Assembly: GCA_025084515.1 (NCBI GenBank)
Contig: JAJAGP010003266.1
Span: 1-64,000 of the forward strand
DNA from: Ancistrus triradiatus
Lineage: Eukaryota; Chordata; Actinopteri; Siluriformes; Loricariidae
Length of the DNA stretch: 64,000 bases
Reading direction: 5' to 3'
Shown: positions 1-10,739 of the stretch, piece by piece
Layout of the letters: each line of letters starts with the position of its first letter
How positions within the stretch are numbered: the stretch's first letter is position 1
The notes under the pieces: generated by a model
Told to the model about the DNA's origin: nothing
The model's database searches: none
The model's input: the letters and a program-made list of their open reading frames with translations, nothing else
Program-made: the position numbers and the translations under genes

Positions 1-616
1 GGTCGTTTTGTTGTGTTCCCTGTCAAAAGGACAAGGTTCGGTCTTTCATCGCGCCACTTTGAAGAGGTCCTGCGCCTCAGACGGCGTCGGAGGAGACCAG
101 AGGAAGGGAGGGATGGAGAAAAGGAAAGAGGCTTATCTGGGCAGAGGGGAAAGGTCAAAGTGTGGCGGGCTCTTCAGAGCACGCCTGGGATGGGATGGCG
201 CTGAGAGACGAGATCAGCCTGCCGTACGGCGTGTGCTGGCTGATGCCTGAACTGACTTCAGCTTCGGCTCAGGTCCTTACCTGAACCTATAAGAGTGCCC
301 GCGAGGCGAGCTGAGCTTCAGACTATAGTTGCGAAGAAAAATCTATTTGAGTGCCCACCTCTGCAACCTGGGCTCAAAAAGTCACAGCGATCTCTTTCAG
401 CCAGGTCAGGCATTGTACAGGGAAAGCTGGATGGGGCTGAGGGAGTTACGCTCGCTCAGAGGATCATCCCCCAGCAGGAGGGCAAGTGCTTTGGAAGTAG
501 CACCCAGTTGTCATGTCATGGTGAAATGACCATATACACTAGGTGCACATTATAGGCGTACAATTATCATATTTGACTTATGTTGCCTACGTTTGTTACT
601 TATTTATTTTTGTTGT
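1..616. other. Unassigned sequence
   Basis: The first 300 bp are GC-rich with overlapping short open frames on the plus strand, none of them recognisable. It may continue a feature outside the window. Confidence 0.4.
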
Positions 617-810
617 GGGGCTGTGGTGGCCTAGCGGTTAAGGTACTTGGCTATGGACCAGAAGGTCCAGGGTTCAAATCCCACCTCTGCCAAGCTGCCA
701 TTGTTGGGTCCTTGAGCAAGGCCCTTAACCCACAATTGCTTGGATTGTATGACTATCAATTGTAAGTCACTCTGGATAAGGGCGTCTGCTAAATAACATG
801 AATGTAAATG
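617..810 (+). mobile_element. tRNA-derived SINE with L2-type tail
   Basis: Polymerase III A box TGGCCTAGCGG (627-637) and B box GGTTCAAATCC (671-681) are both intact. The body runs through CCTTGAGCAAGGCCCTTAACCC to the tail CTCTGGATAAGGGCGTCTGC, followed by short AATGTAAATG-type repeats. This is the best-preserved copy of the family in the window. Confidence 0.88.
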
Positions 811-3534
811 TTATCTTCTGGCAGTGTGAAATTATTGTTTTGTTGCACTCTGGTGCAGTGCGTTTCGCTACTTCCGCCCAGCAGGTCACGCAAACCCATT
901 ACTGATGCACGTTCATGAGCAGAGGCAGGACTTCAAGAGCAGGAGTCAGTCATTCACTCAAAAGCTACCTAACCCTGGACTAGAGACTGTTCTAACTCGA
1001 TTGGTGTGTTTAGAGACTTCTTGTGCAAGTTTCCACGTTTGTATGTACATAAAAAGCTGTAAGGGCATGTCCTATTGCAAGTAGTACTGCTTTTTGTCCC
1101 GCCACTACCTGTATATTCCCTCTATCCTATAGCTACTGTATATAAACTGGTTCACGTTCACTCGTTGAGTTTCTGGTTGGTCTGCCTGATCTTCCGTGTT
1201 GTACGCAATAGTGTCTATCGATGCGCTTTTGGCTTCCGTCAAACAAAAGTATCAGGTCATTAATACCGTCTTCTTAAGTGTTTTGGCTTTAACCTATTAC
1301 TGTGTTAATAAGTAGTGTGAATTTCCATGAATTACAAAAGGTATAAGTCTAGGCGTGGGACGCAGTGACGTTTGGGATGCTGTGTAGATGGGAGCGTTCC
1401 CATTCACGAAAGTAGCCCTTGTATTTACCTTACAGCAGCATAAAAAGACTGGCTATGGTCAGTGATGAACAATGGGACATGTAGTGAGGAAAAGCTGTAG
1501 TCGATGATACATACAGCATATATTAAACTCCTCGGTTTATGATATTCAACTCACGGACTACCTGTACTGTGTGATTGTGAATTGTCTTGCAAACCCCACT
1601 TTTAACCTTGGATGGTCATGGTTAAACTTTTTTTTTAAACACAATTGCAGTCCATGGAAAAGATTTGGCTAATGGTTTTATTTGTATCAGATTGGCAATT
1701 ACCAATATCGTACCAAAGACTTACAAAAGATGTTAAAGCCCCAAGCTGTAGACGTTAAATAAACACTGCTGCGGTTTTGTAACGGCTTTGCGCATGGAGG
1801 CAAAAACAAATCTGTACGGGGCGTGCCTTTTAAATTCAAATTAAGAAGCTCATAGACCAAGCTTACGCCAACACTGCATTACAGATTGACATTTAAAGCT
1901 TCCGTTTCAGAATATCGCAGTGGCGACACCATTTTGCATCACCACCTCACACTTGATATTAACCTTTCAGTTTAGCTTTTCCCGCTCTTTTCGTCCTGTT
2001 GAGGAATGTGTCCAGACCCTTTTCTCTCGCTCTTGCTTGACCTTCACTTCCTCCTTCATTCCTTTGAATCTCTCCGTCTCTCACTTCCCTCAACTCTCCC
2101 GCTGCGTCGTCTCTCACTCTATTCTCTTCGGTTCGGCCTCAATAATCCGTCCTTCAATACCCCAAGGTCCAGACCCCCAGACACATTCTGGCGATCGGGT
2201 TCCCAAGGCCTCCTTTTCATTTCTTTTTCCCCCCATTTCATACCTCTGTTCTCCTTTTCCTCATTTTCTAGGAGGTCGAACACGCTATCTATAATAGGTC
2301 AGCAACAGGGGGCAAATGAGAAACCAACGATGGACACAAAGGGAACATAATGACGAGGCTCGATCCTGAAGCCCACACGGCAGAGAAAGGAAGCTCATTC
2401 TTTCACAAAATTCCAGAAGTGTCTGAAAATTGGCTGTACCAAAGGGGCACCTCTTTACAAAAACAGGAGCCCATAATAAGAGAGCTAGCCCCTGCGCCTA
2501 ATCTGCAGCCCCGTGTCTAAAAATAAGTCCATAAATTTGAGACGAGTCCGACTTAAGTCATGTGACTCGCGTCCCCACTCCACTATCATCCTGCTCAAAG
2601 CGGCGAGTGTTTAAAACTTATGTAATAAAACACTGTTAGAGGTTGAGTCGTTTTCCTTTAAGTAAGAGCCAAAATCCTATCTATCAGGCAGACCCAAACT
2701 CTACAATGAGCACTCATAATAATGATCAAAGCAAGCAGGTTATGAGACGTGTCATACGAGCGTCACACTGTACAGGTTGTGAAACTGACATTAAGCCAGA
2801 AGTTCAAGTCCATAAATTACTCCTAGATCAAATCAGTCCTTATTAATCATGGATCCGAATATTTTATGTGTGAATAAGACAAACTGCAGATCTCTTATCT
2901 CACGCATAACTCATAATAATTATGGGCATCCTCGGGTAACGATACTGTACAGACATGTCTGGAAAACTGATCCCAGCTGAAAAGTATCCAGAATGCTAAA
3001 AAGAATTACAGAACATTAACATAAAAAAGGCAGATCCATACTGGTATGAATTAGACCTTTGCAAGACAGAAGTGGAGTGAGGCAGAGAACTGATGCCTTT
3101 AAAAAATATGTTCGTAACATTCTTCTCAGAGGTGAGAGGCAACGTCTGGAAACAGCAGTACCTGATGACCTGAATTCAAACCCCAAGTTGGGCGTGCAAT
3201 TCAAAAACTGAATGGTGTGGTGATACTGCGATGGACCGGCATCCCATCCAAGGAACTCCTTTATGCCATACCAATGAGTTGGGGGGCTATGGTGGGTGGC
3301 ATTAGGTCCATTTTTGGCCCAATTTCCAAAAGCCACAAAAACCACCAGAGCAACCAAAACCATGATCAGAAGTTTGAAAAAACAATTTGCAACAGATTTT
3401 CAAATTGATAGGATGAAATGTGCAGAAAATGGTTTCACAATCCCCAATATTTCAATTAGAAGTCAACAAAAACTGCCCAGACACAAAGACTTATGTAATT
3501 TAATTTGTTCTTTACATTAACATTTACTACAGGC
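811..3534. other. Unassigned intergenic sequence
   Basis: AT-rich apart from the pyrimidine-rich part at 1925-2280. No coding family, RNA gene or complete repeat recognised. Confidence 0.5.
1925..2280. other. Pyrimidine-rich stretch
   Basis: Plus strand rich in CTC, TTC and CCT words, no periodicity and no recognisable product in the open frames that cross it. Confidence 0.6.
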
Positions 3535-4440
3535 ATTTAGCAGAGCCCTTATCCAGAGGTGACCTTACAAAAGGGCTTTTGTAATCTTCCTAGGGATTAA
3601 GAAACCTCATATTAGGCTAAGTAAACAGTTTAGCTCAAGTAATGTACACAACCAACACAACTTGCCATATCTGGTTGTAGAGAATTTTTTTTTTTTACTG
3701 GAGGATATTGCGTTTATCACTCAAGATTGCGGGTGAAGAGGTAAGTCTTTGTCGCCTCTTGAAGACACCAAGATAACTAGCCATACGGACAATCGAGTGT
3801 GAAGTTCATTCCACAACCTGGAGGCCGGACGGAGAAGCGTCTGAAGATTGTCTTCCTTTAATTCTTACGGGAGGCTCCAGCCGGGGCAAAGATCGTATAT
3901 CGGAGGGTGCGAGGGTACAGAAACGTGGTTGATCAGAAGCTCTTAGGTAAGATGGCGACTGTTTCATTCTTGACCTTTGTAGGTGAGGCGTCAAGGTTTT
4001 TGTATCTGATGCGGGCAGCTACAGGGAGCCAATGAGTTTAGTGAGGCGCAGGCAGTGGGGTGACATGAGAAAAACTTGGGAAGATTGAAAACCAGACGAG
4101 CCGCTGCATTCTGAATCAGTTGCAGGGGTCTGATTGCACGCATTGGAAGACCAGCCAGAAGAGCATTGCAGTAATCTAGTTTTGTTATAACAAGAGACTG
4201 GACAAGCACTTGGGTGGCTTCTCTGGAAAGGAAGGGTCGGATTCTCCTGATATTGTAGAGAAGGTACCTGCATGACTGGGAGATGGGCAAGATCTTGTTC
4301 TTGTAATGGCATATTTAAAAAAAGACAATTCACTGCTGCTCTTTGAAATTTGAAGGAAGTTATGAAGTAGCCCACTTGAGGTGGCAAACCGAAAATCTTT
4401 TTCTTCCTAGACCGTTCATTAAAAATCAAAGCTATATAAA
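3535..4440 (-). pseudogene. L2/CR1-type LINE, 3' part, decayed
   Basis: On the minus strand, residues such as CRYLLYNIRRIRPFLSREAT, KLDYCNALLAGLP and RPLQLIQNAAARLVFNLP are the post-catalytic end of a fish L2/CR1-group LINE reverse transcriptase. Frames are broken after that. The 3' end (plus-strand 3540-3570) is CTCTGGATAAGGGCTCTGC followed by TAAATG, the same tail as carried by the SINEs in this window. Truncated at the 5' side; cannot be active. Confidence 0.85.
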
Positions 4441-4684
4441 CAGATGTCTACTATGAGACCCACAAGTTTAAACGAACATCTTAGGAAAACATACTACAGC
4501 AAATTGTGGTTGTGCCACAAATTTATCAAAGCCATTTATGGAAAGTGTTACAATTATCAAGAATGTGATTTCAAAATGCATCGTCACAACGTGATTGAGT
4601 AGACGTGTGTCCATAATCACATTCATTATGTTTATTTAAACACTTCACACTTGACTGTATGGAAGCTGTTTAATGCAGGAAACA

Positions 4685-4775
4685 ACGTCCCCACTATTTT
4701 TGAATATCGGACGATATAAGTGCAGATATCGATCATTTCAAAGTGGTATTAGTCGGCACGATTAATTGGTCCACC
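4685..4775 (-). repeat. Short dispersed repeat, minus-strand copy
   Basis: Reverse strand reads TAATACCACTTTGAAATGAT...ATCTGCACTTAT...GATATTCAAAAATAGTGG, also found at 16478-16575 on the plus strand. Family unknown; the GCCGAT-type words resemble a common fish repeat. Confidence 0.6.
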
Positions 4776-5704
4776 ACTTATATCACTGTTGAGTGACTGC
4801 TGCAGAGCTGGGGGATTTTTGAGGATATGTCTGTGGTTAGTAGGATACTACAGACCACAGCAGAATTAAATACCCACGTGGTACACCTACAGATCTACTT
4901 CAGCCCTATTTCTTTGGAATCACTGCTGTAGCACTGGACAAAGACCCCCTGACCGGCCTGCCCTCCCTCAGGCACAGCCAGTGTGGCCAAAAGTCACCGC
5001 CTGTGTGCCACTCAAATAATATGAATCTCTTGATTCTGTCTTGTGCTTTCCGTGAGCAGGCTCCTGCATGCGTACAGAGTGTAAGCTTTTCTCATGGAGC
5101 ACATCTGTACTCGCCCTTGTCGAAACTGACCCTTATGTGCTTAAACTTTTCTGGAAGGCGTATTTAGATCTGTGAATTTCTTTTGCAAGCAGATCAGCTC
5201 GAGTGTTTATCCCCGCATTGCAATAGGCACAATGAAAACCTTCATTTCCATGAAAGAAAGATAATTTTCACTCAGCCTGAACAAGCGTGTATTTACTCAG
5301 TCTGGCCAAAAATAGGCAGGCTATACGAGAGTTTGCAGCTGAAAATAAAATAAAACGAGCTTGAGACCGAGAGATAAAAGCCTTTTGTAATAATATTGTG
5401 CTTTTGGCACGGGAGGACACCTATTGTAGAACACGTCTGGCTTGCTTCATACGAATAGATGTTTAGGCTGGATGCTGGCTGCAGAGATAAACACCAATCA
5501 GATGAAATGAAGCTGCTGAGATCTTTGTGTTTTGTTTGCGTCTCTGCAGATTGCGTACGTCTGCGACGCGAGAGATGGAATCCACAATAAAAAAAAACGT
5601 TGTTCCGAAAACTCAGATGTGCACACGGCTGACATCCCACTGATATTCCCTCACTCGTACAAATGCAGTACAGAGCAGGCCCACCTATACAAGTCAAATT
5701 TACA

Positions 5705-5854
5705 TCTATAGCATCATCTCAAAGCAGCTTTACAAATTTAGATCATCTTAAATTAAGGCCGGTCCAAGAATGAGCAAGCCTAGGGTGACAGCGGAAAGTA
5801 AAAACTCTCTAAAGGTTACGAGGAAGAAACCTTGGGTGAACCAAGAATCAAAAA
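5705..5854 (-). mobile_element. LINE 3'-tail fragment, minus strand, fused to a Tc1 copy
   Basis: Contains TGAGCAAGCCTAGGGTGACA and AGGAAGAAACCTTGGG, the reverse of the 3' end of the LINE at 38.2-41.3 kb. Ends inside an A run that is also the broken start of the next Tc1 element. Confidence 0.78.
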
Positions 5855-7008
5855 CAGTATTTAGTCAGTCACCGATTGTGCAAGTTCTCCTACTTAGAAG
5901 GATGAGAGAGGTCTGGATTTTTCATCATAGGTACAAAAAGAAAAAAAATCCAGACAATCACATTGTAGGCAATCACATTGTCAAAGAATTTAATTGTAAA
6001 TCATGGTGCAAAATAAGTATTTGGTCACCCACAAACAAGCAAGATTGCTGGCTCTCACAGACCTGTAACGTCTTTAAGAGGCTGGATTAATGGCACCTGT
6101 TTGACCTTGTTATCTGTATAAAACACACCTGTCCACAGCCTCACACAGTCAGACTCCAAACGCAACCATGGCCAAGACCAAAGAGCTGTCAAAGGACACC
6201 AGGAAGAAAATTGTAGACCTGCACCAGGCTGGGAAGAGTGAATCTACAATAGGCAAGCAGGTTGGTGTGAATAAATCAACTGTGGGAGCAATTGTAAGAA
6301 AATGGAAGACATACAAGACCACTGATAATCTCCCTCGATCTGGGGCTCCATGCAAGATATCATCCCATGGGGTCAAAATGATCATGAGAACGGTGAGCAA
6401 AAATCCCAGAACTACACGGAGAAACCTGCTGAATGACCTGCAGAGAGCTGGGACCAAAGTAACAAAGGCTACCATCAGTAACACACTACGCCAAGAGGGA
6501 CTCAGATCCTGCAGTGCCAGGCGTGTCCCCCTGCTTAAGCCAGTACATGTCCAGGCCCATCTGAAGTTTGCCAGAGAGCATATGGATGATCCAGAAGAGG
6601 ATTGGGAGAATATCATGTGGTAGATTGAAACCAAAATAGAACTTTTTGGTAAAAACTAAACTCGCCGTGTTTGGAGGAAGAAGAATGCTGAGTCGCATCC
6701 CAAGAACACCATTACCTACTGTGAAGCATGGGGGTGGAAACATCATGCTTTGGGGCTGGTTTTGCTGCAGAGGGGACCACGGACGACTGATCCGTGGTAA
6801 AGGGAAGAAAGAATGAACGGGGCCAATGTATCGTGAGATTTTAAGCCTTTTAAAAAAACCTCCTTCCCATCAGTGAGAGCACTGAAGTTGGAACATGGCT
6901 GGGGGCTTCCAGCATGACAATGATCCCAAACACACGCTTTTGGGAGCAACGAAGGAGTGGCCTCCGTAAAAAGAGCATTTCAAGGTCCTGGAGTGGCCTA
7001 GCCATTTC
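5855..7008 (+). mobile_element. Tc1/mariner element, family 1, 5' and 3' truncated
   Basis: Left inverted repeat lacks its first bases but continues TATTTAGTCAG...AAGTTCTCCTACTTAG. A 151-codon transposase frame (6168-6623) starts MAKTKELSKDTRKKIVDLHQ with the paired helix-turn-helix DNA-binding half (STIGKQVGVNKSTVGAIVRK) and stops at a TAG in the spot where family members read WSDE, the first catalytic Asp. Downstream remains of the DDE half (CATGACAATGATCCCAAACA) are out of frame. Ends abruptly at about 7008 before the third catalytic residue. Confidence 0.88.
6168..6623 (+). pseudogene. Tc1 transposase, N-terminal half with premature stop
   Basis: 151 codons, about 45% of a normal 340-residue Tc1 transposase. 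The DNA-binding PAI/RED-like domains are intact in frame, with a GRPR-like hook region altered to PRSGAPCK. Frame ends with ENIMW then TAG, just before the catalytic D. A DNA-binding-only product could still bind inverted repeats if expressed, but no sign of domestication is seen. Confidence 0.85.
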
Positions 7009-7299
7009 AAAATATTCCAAATTTCAAATCTAGAGAACGGATCATGACGAACAAGCACAGAAAAATACAGAATAAGAGTTTGAGTATAAGCCAATAATGG
7101 AGAGAATACTAAATAGAATAACATAAAAAAAATAAGATATTGGCATTACTTTTAATTAATGTAGTCTGATAAACAGTGTTTATGGGCATTTATATGGCAT
7201 ATCTACTGTACATAAACATTTCTGGTTCGTTTTTTATTGTGTGTGCAAACTGTTCAACAAGAAGACACTACTTTCCCTAAAGACAATGAACAAACTTAT

Positions 7300-7800
7300 A
7301 AGATCATGTGCACGCCAGCACCACCCGCTTTAGCTCGCTGGGCATCGGCGCCTTCCAAAAGTCACTACCTTATTAAGTTGAGCACTAATGAGGTCTACTT
7401 ACGAGGGCCGCAAATTGGCACCCTTTTATCCAGCGACCTACAGCCTGGCGCTTCACTAATGACACCATGCCAGCATGGAATGCCATGAGAGAAGGGAAGT
7501 AATTAGCAGGGAACGCAACGTGCATGGAGCTGATTGGGCTTGGCTGCTCAATTAGGTCAAAGCTCAGACACGATTTGCAAAGTTTCTCACTGAATCTGTT
7601 AGAAAAGGGGCCTGTCAGGCACGATTAGGGTGGCCTCCGTGTGCCCCGTCGTTCCAAAGGTCCCGAACACGTACACGGAGCGGACCGTACCCTTCATTAT
7701 GTCACGACATGCCTCCGATGTCATGAACGCAACGGGGCAGAAACAAGGGGTTCTTTTCACTCGAGATGATTTCGATGCATGCACGTACATGCACGCGTGT
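7300..7800. other. Unrepeated, GC-balanced stretch; candidate conserved non-coding DNA
   Basis: No repeat hallmarks; contains homeodomain-type TAATTAG words and CAATTAGGTCAAAG (a nuclear-receptor half-site). Judgement by eye only. Confidence 0.3.
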
Positions 7801-7911
7801 TCATAGCAACCGTGAGTTATAGTGGCATCAACAGCAGGGGTCTCCTAACGAGCATGACATTAAAGAGCACTCCATTCCCAACTAGATTTTCTGAAGCTTC
7901 ACTACAAGTCA

Positions 7912-8310
7912 AATCAGATTTATTTATATAGCGCTTTTTTACAATGGAGCATTGTCTCAAAGCAACTTTACAATTTTAGATGATCTAATAATATCTACTG
8001 ATGCCCCGTGTAGCATGAGACCCCGGCAGCATTAGCTATAGCAGCATAAGAGCCATTACTTCAAGACTTATTAGTTTAGATAAATTAGTTTCATTCTTAG
8101 ATTTATCATCTTCACTGCCCAAGGAAGGTTGTGTCCCTTTTTGAGTCTTGGTCCTCCCAAAGTTTCTTCCTCATAACACTGAGGGAGTTTTTCCTTTTCC
8201 AATTTCCTTGCCCTAGGCTGTTACTCAATTTGGGATGGATGTAGATATTAGGAGATGATCTAAATTGTAAAGTTGCTTTGAGGCAATGCTCCATTGTAAA
8301 AAAAAATCGA
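7912..8310. mobile_element. Two LINE 3' tails in inverted orientation
   Basis: 7912-8060 is a minus-strand tail (ATAGCGCTTTTTTACAATGG, CATTGTCTCAAAGCAACTTT) continuing into the LINE 3' UTR piece GCATGAGACCCCGGCAGCAT. 8100-8310 is a plus-strand tail (TCTTGGTCCTCCCAAAGTTT ... TTGAGGCAATGCTCCATTGT). The outer about 80 bp are inverted repeats of each other. Confidence 0.8.
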
Positions 8311-8589
8311 CTTGGCCTTCTTTTTTTTGACAAAACCTGTATATAGAGGAGGGGGAGGCTGGTAGTGCATCAGCTGCCACTAACCAGCTCTGTGATGGCC
8401 TGGCATCTAACCCATCGGTACCATTCTTAGAAAGTAGTCTTAAACCACTACCAATATTAATAAATGCGGTAGACAAGGATAACTGGGGGCCGAGGTAGGA
8501 GAGAGAATATGCAATCTGAGAAACAATCATCGCCATTCTGCATGATCAGACCCTGTTTTTATTATCCGTGTTACCACTCACCATGGGCT

Positions 8590-8770
8590 TCTGAAATATT
8601 CCAACAGTCCCTCACAGGGATGGAAAAGGATTGGACTATGGATCAGAAAGTGTGTTATTCAAGCGCCAGCACTGCTAAGCTGCCACTGTTGGGCACTTGA
8701 GCAAGGCCTTCAATCCACGTTTTCAGTTTGTAAAAGGGAATGTCTTGTAACTCTTCAACTCCTTCCCGTT
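8590..8770 (+). mobile_element. Very degraded SINE relic
   Basis: AAGCTGCCACTGTTGGGCAC followed by TTGAGCAAGGCCTTCAATCC matches the body of the tRNA-SINE family; promoter boxes and tail are not recognisable. Confidence 0.55.
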
Positions 8771-9632
8771 CAAAACTAATCCTGAACAGTGAGTGATTGA
8801 GAAAGGAGGAAGCTTTCAACTGTTCATAGCAAGCTATGTATAACTTCTGCTTTGGTTCACAAACGTCATAACGTCATCATTTATACAACAAATTAAATCA
8901 GCCCCGGCATGTTGCAAGAGGTAAAGAGATAAGAAACAGCTGACAAAAACAAACTCAAACATCTAAATCAGAGATTCCACTAAATCTCTTTGACATTTAT
9001 TAGACAAGAGGCCTTTTGTGTGCGAAAAGGTGTGAAATGGTAAATTATGTTGTTATGGCCGCATGGGTGAATGACACAAAGCTGAGACATTACCGGGAAA
9101 GGTAATCTGGTAATTACCTGGGACAGAGTGTGAAAAGGGCTCTAGGCAAACCTGCAGTGCCTTAAAAGCCTGAGAATTACACAACTGTAATACGCCAGAG
9201 CGTGTGTAGTAGCTGGGTGGATGTTCACTGGTGGGTCAGGGTCATTCACAAAGCTTGAATTAGAAAACTGAATTCATTTACGTTTAAGCACAGTAGAATT
9301 GTATCTGCTTGTTGTTACAGACCAGGATGCCACTTAAATCTAAACATTTTGCTTGAAGGGTAACTGACAGAGTAAAGTTTATGTAGAGAATACTCAAACC
9401 CGACCAAAACCAAAGATCTTCACTGAGAAAATTGTCCATGCTGTAGTGCTGATTTCCGTTTTTGAATGTCCATGTAATAAAAAAGTTTGTTGTGATATCT
9501 CAACCCTTGATTACGGATCCCTTTGCGTAATGTCCCTGGATATTGTTAAAATGATTTCACACGGCTCCCATTTTCGCTGTTAAATCTGCTGTACTCAAAC
9601 AGAATTAATTTCTCCCTTTTTTTTTTTGACAC

Positions 9633-9658
9633 TCTTAAGACTCTTAAGAGTCTTAAGA
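9633..9658. repeat. 26-bp perfect palindrome made of a 9-bp tandem repeat
   Basis: Three TCTTAAGA units separated by single bases C and G, which makes the whole segment self-complementary. Confidence 0.95.
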
Positions 9659-9959
9659 CTTGTTTTCACTGTCAGACCTGCTGCCTCAAACTTTTCACGT
9701 TCCACGTGCCATTAATCCCAATCGCAGGCGTATTGATTCCTCTCGCCTGTCTCGCATTTCCTTACTTACATACTCCATGTCTGAAGATCTGTGCGTGTCC
9801 CAATCAAACCTTTATTCCAAAAGCGCCATTTGCCAGCTGGGTTTGCCTTCTGTCCTAGCCCAAAATGAACATTTTTAGAAAGTGTTTTCTGGTACTTGCA
9901 ATTGTGGTGCATATCTACCAGAACAGTTCAAAATATGAAATGCTGGGTTAATCTGTCCC

Positions 9960-10340
9960 GCTCGCTTGGAGAACAGAAGGCAGCTTGTCCTTTAGGCGAC
10001 GTTTGCCCTTGCCCGCTCGAACCGTTATGCAAAAACTCATTGTAAACTCTGACGTCAAGCCTAACGCAGAAGAATGCAGAGCAGCGGGGTAAGGAGGAGA
10101 ATGTTTCTTGCTCATTAGGGCCGGCGTTATCAGCACCAGTGGGAAAGAAATCGGGGGTCATTTGGACGGTGTGCAGGTCGACTGACCCCATGTGCGCCCT
10201 TTGCTTGCGTTCCCACGCGCTTACTTTCTAATGAAGGTAATTAGAGCAACGTGCTAACGACCGAACCCGGTTAGCGGACTGACATCAGCGGACGCACACA
10301 GGGATTAATGCCTAAACAAACAAATAGAAATGTGTGTTTG
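9960..10340. other. Unrepeated GC-richer stretch with paired nuclear-receptor half-sites
   Basis: GGGGTCA (10154-10160), AGGTCG and TGACCCC (10183-10189), followed by TAATGAAGGTAATTAG. Candidate enhancer-like DNA, not proven. The small minus-strand frames here have no recognisable product. Confidence 0.3.
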
Positions 10341-10739
10341 TGCCAAGAGGAGGTGTACGTCTGTGTCCCATCCGGTCTGAGACTAAGGTTAAGGAACTGA
10401 ATAGAGGATAATAGCATGTCTGTGTGTGTTTATACCTGTTATTTCAGTCTGCGATTCCATTCAATATCTAAAGACAGGTGATGAAAGATCAGGATTCAGA
10501 GTCTGGTTCAGAGGGAGTAACTGCCGTAGCACAAATTGCTGTTGATGTGAAACCAGTGCGGTAGTTATGGAAAAAATATTTGGCTAATTATATTTCTGAA
10601 ACGAGAAGGAGAAACAGGAAAAAATTTATTTAGTTTTTTTTTTCATTTTGTGCACAGGACTTTTTTTAGAAAGTACCCCTTTGTTTATATGAGACTAAAC
10701 ATTTAAAGATTTTTTTTGGAGATTTAATTCTATAATGTT

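Larger units (their letters stand above)
8311..10739. other. Mostly unassigned intergenic sequence
   Basis: Holds the worn SINE at 8590, the palindrome at 9633 and the GC-richer stretch at 9960; nothing else recognised. Confidence 0.5.

Noticed and set aside
1..555. A GC-rich exon-like start of the window
   Set aside because: Several overlapping short frames but none with a recognisable product or clear splice sites.
617..700. A free-standing tRNA gene, suggested by intact A and B boxes
   Set aside because: The boxes belong to a SINE; sequence after the B box does not close a cloverleaf and continues into the shared LINE-type tail.
6149..6634. 161-codon minus-strand frame
   Set aside because: Exact shadow of the Tc1 transposase frame on the plus strand.
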